DNA of 64,000 nucleotides from assembly GCA_045651985.1 (NCBI GenBank), contig JAZRTK010000024.1:1-64000 (forward strand), in the 5' to 3' direction. Below the pieces are notes generated by a model. That model ran no database searches and was not told where the DNA came from. It saw nothing but the letters and a program-made list of their open reading frames with translations. This DNA comes from SIG710 sp045651985 (GTDB lineage: Bacteria > Bacillota > Clostridia > Oscillospirales > CAG-272). Of the stretch, positions 57,416-64,000 are shown in pieces (position 1 is the stretch's first letter; every line of letters begins with the position of its first letter). A program made the translations under genes and the position numbers.

Positions 57416-58147
57416 ATGAAGAGATCGGGATTTATTTTAAGTATTATATTTTTTTCGGTGGTTTTTATCGCTGTGTGCTTAGCTTTGGGGTTTATTTCTC
57501 TTAAAATTATTGATTCACAAGCCGAAAAAGGTGTGGCGGCAGAACCGCAGTTGTTCACGGTAATAATTGACGCCGGACACGGCGGCGAGGACGGCGGTGC
57601 CGTAGGAATCGACGGCAAAACTCTTGAAAAAGACGTAAATCTATCAGTTTCACTATATCTCGGCAGACTCCTTGAAGCGGAGGGCGTGAACGTAATTTAC
57701 ACGCGCACCCAGGATATTTTATTATACGACAGAAACGTTGATTACAAAGGGCGCAAAAAGTCGCTGGATCTTCGCGCACGTCTTGAAATTGCGGAGAAAT
57801 ATCCCCGGGCTCTGTTCGTAAGCGTTCACATGAACGCTTTCGGAGACAAAAAATACAGCGGAATGCAGGTATATTATTCGGATTCCGCCGAGGGGGGGCA
57901 ACAGCTTGCCGAAATGATACAACAAATGTCTCGCTTTTTATCACCGACCAACGACAGAAAAATCAAAAAAGCCAATTCGTCAATATATCTGCTTGACCGC
58001 GCACCCGGCACAGCCGTGCTTGTTGAATGTGGATTTCTCTCAAATTTTGAGGAGTGTTCGCTGCTTTCGACCGAGGATTATCAGAAAAAGGTAGCTTTTG
58101 CAATTTACAAAGGAATTATAAACTATAAAGATGGAAAAACCACTTGA
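57416..58147 (+). CDS. cwlD: N-acetylmuramoyl-L-alanine amidase CwlD-like (spore cortex)
   Basis: This 243-residue membrane-anchored zinc amidase has an N-terminal segment (about 5-27) and an Amidase_3 domain. Ligands and catalytic residues are visible: IIDAGHGGEDGGAVG (His), the Glu in KTLEKDVNLSVS, FVSVHMNAF (His) and AVLVECGFLSNFEE (catalytic Glu). The length and the sequence of the N-terminus fit CwlD, which works with PdaA to make muramic delta-lactam in the spore cortex; a PdaA-like gene is also in this window. The ATG at 57416 follows GGCGGAGAG; earlier in-frame codons overlap the terminator. Confidence 0.9.
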   Translation: MKRSGFILSIIFFSVVFIAVCLALGFISLKIIDSQAEKGVAAEPQLFTVIIDAGHGGEDGGAVGIDGKTLEKDVNLSVSLYLGRLLEAEGVNVIYTRTQDILLYDRNVDYKGRKKSLDLRARLEIAEKYPRALFVSVHMNAFGDKKYSGMQVYYSDSAEGGQQLAEMIQQMSRFLSPTNDRKIKKANSSIYLLDRAPGTAVLVECGFLSNFEECSLLSTEDYQKKVAFAIYKGIINYKDGKTT

Positions 58148-58172
58148 AAAAATGAAGAAAATACTCTATAAT
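58144..58172 (+). promoter_or_regulatory. Promoter of radA
   Basis: TTGAAA (58144-58149), 17 bases, TATAAT (58167-58172), overlapping the end of cwlD and about 35 bases before the radA start. Confidence 0.75.
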
Positions 58173-58207
58173 TAGAAGTAGGAATTATAAAAGAAAGGTT
58201 TTTGACG

Positions 58208-59614
58208 ATGAAAGGTCTCAAAACTCTATACATATGCGGCGAATGTGAATATGAAAGCCCCAAATGGCTGGGCAAATGCCCTTCCTGCGGCGCTTGGAAC
58301 GCTTTTGTTGAGGACGTTGTAAAGGACGCGGCAAAGTCTTCCGCCGCACCAAAACGAGTTTCAGCTAACGTTACGGGGGCTGACAACCACGCACAGCCCT
58401 TTGAGGAGCTTGCCCTCCCCTCTTATATGCGCTCTGAAACGGGTTTGGGCGAGCTTGACCGCGTGCTTGGAGGCGGGCTCGTTCACAGCTCGGTAGTGCT
58501 TTTGTCGGGTGAGCCGGGCATTGGCAAGTCAACTCTGTTGATGCAAATATCCGACGCGTTGAGCAACACCGCGTTTGACGGCCGAGAACGAAACGTTCTC
58601 TACGTATCCGGAGAGGAATCGGGTGGTCAGCTTAAATTAAGAGCAAAGCGCCTGGGTATCGTTGGGAAAAATCTGCACATTCTTACCGAAACAAACATTG
58701 AAAATATCTTAGACGAAATATCAAAGCTAAAGCCCGACGTTGTTATCGTCGATTCAATACAGACGATATACAGCGACCGAATCTCAAGTGCTCCGGGCAG
58801 TGTGACACAGATAAAGGAATCTGCCCTGTCCTTTATAAATTTAGCAAAGAGCGCCGGAATTTCCATGCTGTTGGTGGGTCACGTAAACAAGGAAGGAACG
58901 ATCGCAGGTCCCAAAATACTCGAACACATGGTAGACGCCGTTCTCTATTTTGAGGGCGAAAGACAGCAATCCTATAGAATCATCAGAGCAATAAAGAACC
59001 GTTTTGGGTCAACAAACGAGATAGGTGTCTTTGAAATGACCGATAAGGGTCTTGAGGAGGTGGCAAACCCCTCCGAAATGCTTCTTGACGGCCGACCCAA
59101 GGACGTCCCCGGCAACTGCGCCGTTTGCACCATGGAAGGAACTCGTCCTTTGATAGCCGAGATCCAGTCGCTTGTTGCGCCTACAGCCTTCCCTGCTCCA
59201 AGAAGAACCACAAACGGTATTGATTACAACAGAATGTGTCTCATTCTTGCGGTTCTTGAAAAGCGTCTTAATCTGAAATTCTATCAGAACGACGTTTATC
59301 TCAACGTTATCGGCGGCTTGCACATTGACGAGCCCGCCTCCGACGTTGCAGTGGCTCTTTCAATGATATCGAGTCTTACGGAACGAATCGTTCCCGACAA
59401 CCTTATTGCTATCGGAGAGCTTGGACTTTCGGGCGAATGCCGTGCAGTATCAAGCCTTGATATGAGAATTCACGAGGCGGCACGGCTTGGATTCACCCGT
59501 GCAATTGTTCCCGCCAAAAACCTTGAAAAGAGAAATCTGCAGGTGGACGGCATCGAGTTGATCCCCATAAAAAGTATTTACGAAGCACTGAAAGTACTTA
59601 AGACCAACGAATAA
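58208..59614 (+). CDS. radA: DNA repair protein RadA
   Basis: This 468-residue RecA-like helicase assists branch migration in recombination. The N-terminal zinc finger is CGECEYESPKWLGKCPSCGAW. Walker A is SGEPGIGKSTLLMQ (about 98), Walker B is VVIVDSIQT, the RadA-specific KNRFGSTNEIGVFEM motif is present (about 260), and a Lon-like C-terminal domain follows (VGGLHIDEPASDVAVALSMISS, GELGLSGECRAV). The ATG at 58208 has AAAGG 9 bases upstream; a TTG at 58202 is less likely. Confidence 0.97.
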   Translation: MKGLKTLYICGECEYESPKWLGKCPSCGAWNAFVEDVVKDAAKSSAAPKRVSANVTGADNHAQPFEELALPSYMRSETGLGELDRVLGGGLVHSSVVLLSGEPGIGKSTLLMQISDALSNTAFDGRERNVLYVSGEESGGQLKLRAKRLGIVGKNLHILTETNIENILDEISKLKPDVVIVDSIQTIYSDRISSAPGSVTQIKESALSFINLAKSAGISMLLVGHVNKEGTIAGPKILEHMVDAVLYFEGERQQSYRIIRAIKNRFGSTNEIGVFEMTDKGLEEVANPSEMLLDGRPKDVPGNCAVCTMEGTRPLIAEIQSLVAPTAFPAPRRTTNGIDYNRMCLILAVLEKRLNLKFYQNDVYLNVIGGLHIDEPASDVAVALSMISSLTERIVPDNLIAIGELGLSGECRAVSSLDMRIHEAARLGFTRAIVPAKNLEKRNLQVDGIELIPIKSIYEALKVLKTNE

Positions 59615-59619
59615 ATAGA

Positions 59620-59656
59620 AACCCTCGGGGGAATTCTCCGAGGGTTATATTTTTTT
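59620..59656 (+). terminator. Terminator of radA
   Basis: AACCCTCGG and CCGAGGGTT pair across a 9-base loop (further GG/TC pairing possible), followed by ATATTTTTTT. Confidence 0.88.
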
Positions 59657-59845
59657 CTTCCTTGCTCTGTTTTTAAGGTCAATAAATACACATAATAAAA
59701 GTGGAGTGCCGTTTTTTAAAACAAACAATTTTTCAGAAAGAAAAAACAGCATATATGTTGTTCCAGATGCGTATACATCAATATATAAGTGAGAGTATGT
59801 CAAAAACGGGTTTGAGATTTGGCGTTATATTTTAAGTGTTTTCTA

Positions 59846-59875
59846 TTGACATTTTGGAGCTATTTATGATATAAT
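59846..59875 (+). promoter_or_regulatory. Promoter of the CapA-like gene
   Basis: TTGACA (59846-59851), 18 bases, TATAAT (59870-59875), 50 bases before the start. Confidence 0.8.
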
Positions 59876-59925
59876 CAAAAAGTACATTTAAAAATTGTGC
59901 CGAAATCGGCAGATTGGAGTCGAAA

Positions 59926-61329
59926 ATGAAACGATCAAACAAAAAAAGAATGTCTATGGCTTTCAATATATTCATTTCGGTTGTCTTGCTCATTGCCATA
60001 GTTGTTCTCATTAAATTTGCGATAGATGACTACGATAAAAAAACCACTATCGATCCCGACAAATTTGAAAACATGGACTCCGGTCCTATTTTCACAGCGT
60101 ACACCACAGATTACGTGCTGGACGAGCTTAACGATGTCGATTCCGATGTAGAGTTCACCGCTGAACTTCTTGAATACGTTCGGGACAGCTTCGGGGATAC
60201 GGCTTATGCATCCATAGTTAATTATCTTGAAAATAACAAGGAATACTCCGACGATATGTGGAAAGAACTTTTCGGTGCTTCCGTCAGAGTTCTTGACTAC
60301 TTTGCTCACGAGGGTCAGGAGGGCTACGACAATTGCAAGGTTATTGCCTCCGACAAGACCACCGCAACTCTCAGCTTCATCGGAGAGCTCGTACTTGACG
60401 ACGTCTGGAACTGGTCTCCCCTTTACGTTCACAGAAACAACCGCGACAATCTGCTCCCCTCCGCTTTTTCTACCGACGTTATCGCGGAGATGAAGAACGC
60501 CGATGTTATTATGGCAAATCACTCTTTTGCTTACAGAAATAACGGTAAACGGAATCGTGAACAGGCAAATTACATGTATTACGGCTCCAAAAACGAAAAC
60601 GTAGATGTTCTTCTTGAGATGGGCGTTGACATCGTAAACATTGGTAACGATCATACGAACGATTACCAGATCTCCGCTTTCAACGAAACCATCGAGGTTC
60701 TCAAGGGCGCGGGAATTGAATACGTTGGCGGCGGTGTTGACAAGCAGGACGCTCTTGCCCCCAGATATTTTATTGTAGGCGGCTTGAAGATCGCGTACGT
60801 TGCTTTGGCTGAGTCTGCAACAAAGGCAAGCGCACCTGTAGTTGACGAAAACTCCTCGGGCATCGTTCTCGGCTCGAATACAAAGCTTTATGCTGAAATG
60901 ATCGACACAGCCAACAAGAGTGCTGATTTCGTTATTGCTTACGTTGATTTCAATTCCTTTGTAAACGGGGATGCGAACGCATCCGATGCACAGGCAAAGC
61001 TTGCACGTGCTTTGGTTGACAGAGGTGCGGATGCGGTCATCGGCAGCTCCGGCACCACCCTCCAGGAGATCGAATATTATGCAGGCTGTCCTATAGTATA
61101 CAGTCTCGGAAGCTTCTGGCATGAGACCGATCCCCACAACACCATTATCTTCAAGATCAGTTTTGAGAACTTTATTCCTCAGTTCTACTGCATTCCCTGC
61201 GTTCAGAAAAACGTTGTGACAAATTCTGTTCTCGGAACAGATAAAGCAAGGGAAATCTTTGCTACAATAACCAACCCGTCAATGGGCAAGATAACTATTG
61301 ACCACGACGGACTCATATCCGAAAACTGA
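59926..61329 (+). CDS. CapA/PgsA-fold membrane-anchored protein, active-site motifs altered
   Basis: This 467-residue protein has one N-terminal membrane segment (about 13-33) and an extracytoplasmic CapA-like phosphoesterase fold from about 145 on. The family skeleton is recognisable: LSFIGELVLDD, VDIVNIGNDHTNDYQISAFNETIEVLKGAGIEYVGGG, and YYAGCPIVYSLGSFWHE. However, the usual GD near the start reads GE, NLE reads ANHSF, the HWG-E region reads YVDFN, and GxHPH reads GSSGTTLQE, so several metal ligands are missing. It may be a binding or structural relative of the poly-gamma-glutamate/capsule proteins. The ATG at 59926 has GGAG 6 bases upstream. Confidence 0.78.
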   Translation: MKRSNKKRMSMAFNIFISVVLLIAIVVLIKFAIDDYDKKTTIDPDKFENMDSGPIFTAYTTDYVLDELNDVDSDVEFTAELLEYVRDSFGDTAYASIVNYLENNKEYSDDMWKELFGASVRVLDYFAHEGQEGYDNCKVIASDKTTATLSFIGELVLDDVWNWSPLYVHRNNRDNLLPSAFSTDVIAEMKNADVIMANHSFAYRNNGKRNREQANYMYYGSKNENVDVLLEMGVDIVNIGNDHTNDYQISAFNETIEVLKGAGIEYVGGGVDKQDALAPRYFIVGGLKIAYVALAESATKASAPVVDENSSGIVLGSNTKLYAEMIDTANKSADFVIAYVDFNSFVNGDANASDAQAKLARALVDRGADAVIGSSGTTLQEIEYYAGCPIVYSLGSFWHETDPHNTIIFKISFENFIPQFYCIPCVQKNVVTNSVLGTDKAREIFATITNPSMGKITIDHDGLISEN

Positions 61330-61393
61330 TTTGATAAATACGGCGAGTGGTCTCCTTTTCGGGCGGCCACTTTCCTTATATGTGGAGTTTTAT

Positions 61394-63928
61394 ATGAAGA
61401 AATTTTTGATAGTTGACGGAAACAGTATTCTGAACCGCGCATATTACGGTGTAAGAATACTTACAAACAAGGACGGGTTGCCGACCAATGCCATTTACGG
61501 TATGGTAACGATGCTTTCAAAGCAGATAGAAGCGGTCAAGCCCGACTACATGGCCGTTGCCTTTGACCTGAAAGCACCTACGTTCCGTCATAATATGTAT
61601 GCAGATTACAAAGCGGGAAGAAAGCCTATGCCCGAAGAGCTTAAAGTGCAATTCCCTTATGCAAAGGACGTTTGCCGCGCTCTTGGTTTTACGGTCGTTG
61701 AAAAAGAGGGATATGAAGCTGATGATATTCTCGGCACGCTGGCGCAAGCGGCGTCGGAACGAGGCGACAACGCATACGTTCTCACAGGTGACAAGGACTC
61801 TCTCCAGCTCATAAGCGAGGACAGCAAAATAACCGTTCTTCTTGCGGGAAACTTTGAAACCACCCATTACGACAGCGCAAAATTCCGAGAAAAATACGGA
61901 ATTCCCCCTTCCCTGTTCGTTGACGTAAAGGCGCTTATGGGAGACCCTTCCGACAATATCCCCGGCGTTCCCGGAATCGGAGAGAAAACGGCACTTAAGC
62001 TTATCGCAGAGTATTCTACTATCGAGCTCTTGTACGAAAATCTTCCTCAGGCGCAGCTTACCCCCTCCGTCAGGGCAAAGCTCGAAGCCGGACGCAAAAG
62101 CGCCTTGATGTCAAAGGAGCTTGCCACGATCTGCCGCACCGCGCCGATCGAAACCGATGCGAAAGTCTACCAAAGTGTTACGGCCGATAAAAAAGCCTTG
62201 CTCCGAATGTTCAAAGAATTTGAATTTTCTTCGCTTATTAAAAAAATGGGACTCGACAGCCCAGAAAATGAAAGCACTGAATGTGAAATCTCGTTCCCAG
62301 AGGCAATAGAAACAGATTCGGATACGATCATAAACCTGCTTTCCGAAGATGACGAGGTGTCCGTCTGGCCGGACGACAACTCCCTTTATGTTTATATCAA
62401 AAATTCCCTATATTTTTGCAACAATATCAAAAAAGTTTTTGAGGCGTTTGCTTGCAAAGGAACAAAGGTCATTTGCTTTGACTGCAAGGAGATATACAAA
62501 AAATTATCCGCTCTCGGCGTCGATTTCCGCAAGTGTTATTTTGATATCATGCTGGGCGAGTACGTGCTCAATGCCGCTTCCGCGTTTACTCTTGACAAGC
62601 TCTCCCTTGAATACGAGGGTATCTCAAGAGAGATTTCCAACGAGCACAAGGCTTTCGTAATTTACAATATTTACAAACAGGAAAAGAAAAAATTAGACGA
62701 GCTGGGCTTTGGAAAGCTCATGTTCGAAATAGAAATGCCCTTGGCGGCCGTTTTAGCCGATATGGAGCTGGCAGGATTTAAGGTTGATATTGATGGGCTC
62801 GGCAAATTCGGCGAAAATCTTGATGTCGTTGCCAATCAGTTGAAGGAACGAATCTTCTTTGCGGCGGGGTGCGAGTTTAATCTGAACTCTCCAAAGCAGT
62901 TGGGTGAGGTGCTTTTTGAAAAGCTCGGACTTCCCGCGGAAAAGAAGACACAAAAGGGGTATTCAACAAGCGCAGAGGTTCTTGAAAAGCTCCGCCCTTT
63001 TCATCCTGTGATCGACGACATTCTGGAATACCGCAAGGTGACGAAGCTGAAAAGCACCTACGTTGAAGGCTTGACAAAAGTCGCCGACGAAAATGGGCGG
63101 GTTCATTCCAGCTTTAATCAGACGGGCACGGCAACGGGCAGACTTTCATCAAGCGAACCAAATCTGCAGAATATTCCGATACGCACCGAGCTTGGCCGAG
63201 AAATGCGCCGTTTCTTCGTTCCTCGCGCAAAGGATTACGTTCTCATTGATGCCGATTATTCACAGATAGAGCTTCGCCTTTTGGCTGCAATTTCGGGCGA
63301 CGAAGCGATGATATCCGCGTTCAAATCGGGATACGATATTCACACAGCAACAGCCGCCACAGTTTTCGGGGTTGCGGAAAAGGACGTGGATATTGAGTTG
63401 AGAAAGCGCGCAAAAGCCGTAAACTTCGGCATAGTTTACGGTATCGGCGACTTTTCTCTGTCACAGGACCTTGGAATTTCAAGAGCGGCAGCAAAGAAGT
63501 ATATAGAAAGCTATCTCGCGGCATACCCCTTGGTCGATGCCTATCTTAAAGGAATTATCACGTCCGCGTACGAAAACGGATTTGTAACGACTCTTTTCGG
63601 CAGACGGCGTTATATTCCCGAGCTTGCGGGACAGAATAAAGTCTTAAAGAAATTCGGCGAAAGAGTCGCTATGAACAGCCCCATTCAAGGCTCGGCAGCG
63701 GACATTATCAAGATAGCCATGATAACGGTCGCACAAAAGCTCTGTGAAAGCGGAATTGATGCCCGACTTATCTTACAGGTACACGACGAGCTTATTCTCG
63801 AAGCACATGTCGATTGTGCAGACAGCGCGGCTGAAATTCTCAGCGACTGCATGGAAAACGCCGTTTCTTTGGCTGTACCGCTTTCTGCTGAATCATGTAT
63901 TGGCAAAAACTGGTATGAGTGTAAATAA
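61394..63928 (+). CDS. polA: DNA polymerase I
   Basis: This 844-residue polymerase fills gaps in repair and lagging-strand synthesis. The N-terminal 5'-3' exonuclease is complete (FLIVDGNSILNRAYYG, AFDLKAPTFRH, EADDILGTLA, GDKDSLQLI, GDPSDNIPGVPGIGEKTA). The middle 3'-5' exonuclease domain (about 300-470) lacks the DxE metal motif, so proofreading is inactive, as in Bacillus. The polymerase has YGTATGRLSSSEPNLQNIPIRT-type motif A upstream region, VLIDADYSQIELRLLA (motif A), KAVNFGIVYGI (motif B) and LQVHDELILE (motif C). The ATG at 61394 follows GGAG by 6 bases. The end is followed by a terminator. Confidence 0.97.
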   Translation: MKKFLIVDGNSILNRAYYGVRILTNKDGLPTNAIYGMVTMLSKQIEAVKPDYMAVAFDLKAPTFRHNMYADYKAGRKPMPEELKVQFPYAKDVCRALGFTVVEKEGYEADDILGTLAQAASERGDNAYVLTGDKDSLQLISEDSKITVLLAGNFETTHYDSAKFREKYGIPPSLFVDVKALMGDPSDNIPGVPGIGEKTALKLIAEYSTIELLYENLPQAQLTPSVRAKLEAGRKSALMSKELATICRTAPIETDAKVYQSVTADKKALLRMFKEFEFSSLIKKMGLDSPENESTECEISFPEAIETDSDTIINLLSEDDEVSVWPDDNSLYVYIKNSLYFCNNIKKVFEAFACKGTKVICFDCKEIYKKLSALGVDFRKCYFDIMLGEYVLNAASAFTLDKLSLEYEGISREISNEHKAFVIYNIYKQEKKKLDELGFGKLMFEIEMPLAAVLADMELAGFKVDIDGLGKFGENLDVVANQLKERIFFAAGCEFNLNSPKQLGEVLFEKLGLPAEKKTQKGYSTSAEVLEKLRPFHPVIDDILEYRKVTKLKSTYVEGLTKVADENGRVHSSFNQTGTATGRLSSSEPNLQNIPIRTELGREMRRFFVPRAKDYVLIDADYSQIELRLLAAISGDEAMISAFKSGYDIHTATAATVFGVAEKDVDIELRKRAKAVNFGIVYGIGDFSLSQDLGISRAAAKKYIESYLAAYPLVDAYLKGIITSAYENGFVTTLFGRRRYIPELAGQNKVLKKFGERVAMNSPIQGSAADIIKIAMITVAQKLCESGIDARLILQVHDELILEAHVDCADSAAEILSDCMENAVSLAVPLSAESCIGKNWYECK

Positions 63929-63932
63929 AATT

Positions 63933-63964
63933 AACGGAGGATTTACAAAATCCTCCGTTTTTGT
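63933..63964. terminator. Terminator of polA
   Basis: AACGGAGGATTT and AAATCCTCCGTT form a perfect stem, followed by T5 on the plus strand; A/T-rich on both sides, so it may also serve a converging gene. Confidence 0.9.
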
Positions 63965-64000
63965 TATTTATATACGGCGTTTTCTTCACCGACGATGCGT
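63964..64000 (-). CDS. Possible C-terminus of a minus-strand gene continuing past the window
   Basis: Read on the minus strand the last 37 bases encode RIVGEENAVYK followed by TAA, ending exactly at the polA terminator. Only 11 codons are visible, so this could be chance; the product cannot be named. Confidence 0.3.
   Translation of the reverse strand, partial: RIVGEENAVYK

Larger units (their letters stand above)
59615..59925 (+). other. 311-bp region between radA and the CapA-like gene
   Basis: It holds the radA terminator and the promoter of the next gene. The remaining 180 or so bases are AT-rich with no convincing reading frame, RNA fold or repeat. Confidence 0.75.

Noticed and set aside
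1..64000. CRISPR array, phage region or rRNA operon
   Set aside because: No regularly spaced repeats, phage structural genes or rRNA sequence were seen on either strand.

Overview
The window is about 64 kb of a chromosome from an anaerobic, endospore-forming member of the Clostridia. It most resembles an uncultured Oscillospirales-type gut or animal-associated bacterium. Evidence for this is the Clostridia-type cell-division cluster (sepF, ylmG, ylmH, divIVA, ileS), the sporulation genes spoIIID, pdaA and cwlD, a bile-salt-hydrolase-family enzyme, strong AGGAGG ribosome binding sites and many TTGACA/TATAAT promoters. No phage, transposase or CRISPR array is visible. The lineage is an inference; no 16S gene is present.

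Layout. (1) 1-8640: the 3' end of glutamate dehydrogenase, a membrane-anchored protein with a degenerate LytM/M23 domain, and two tandem paralogous lipoproteins of about 995 residues with a GH28/GH49-like beta-helix. (2) 8700-9200: divergent tRNA-Arg(CCG) and tRNA-Gln(CTG), with a duplicated fragment of the tRNA-Gln 3' end. (3) 9198-19022, minus strand: miaA, a HlyD-like protein, yggS, sepF, ylmG, ylmH, divIVA, ileS, lspA and an rluD-type gene, a cell-division, translation and envelope block. (4) 19144-28320, mixed strands: GTP-type PEP carboxykinase, a GH36 alpha-galactosidase downstream of a DUF4956/VTC-domain pair, two polysaccharide deacetylases (one PdaA-like) and a YesL-like/membrane protein pair. 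(5) 28591-31690: a MATE transporter, a Xer-type recombinase and a small membrane protein. (6) 31727-43872: an RpiR-type regulator divergent from a ten-gene sugar catabolism operon. (7) 43960-46101: bile-salt-hydrolase-like enzyme, an unknown membrane protein and spoIIID. (8) 46172-53771: rRNA/tRNA methyltransferase, AraC regulator, signal peptidase I, rbgA, rnhB, a YraN-family protein, dipeptidase, thrC, a DUF1540 protein and a metallophosphoesterase. (9) 53876-63928: tig, clpP, clpX, cwlD, radA, a degenerate CapA-like protein and polA.

The most interesting part is the RpiR-controlled operon. It combines a fucose/arabinose-isomerase-fold enzyme, two sugar kinases (PfkB and FGGY), a class II aldolase, an IolB-like isomerase, a LacX-like mutarotase and DUF4867 with a redox module: a GlcD-like FAD oxidase, a two-cluster Fe-S protein and a single-chain EtfB-EtfA fusion. 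The gene content suggests a sugar or sugar-acid pathway in which a hydroxy-acid-type oxidation is coupled to an electron-transfer flavoprotein, possibly with electron bifurcation. The substrate cannot be read from the sequence. A 39-bp inverted repeat just downstream of the operon promoter is a good candidate operator.

Coding boundaries come from reading frames, ribosome binding sites and family knowledge. Functions were assigned from recognisable motifs, not database searches.
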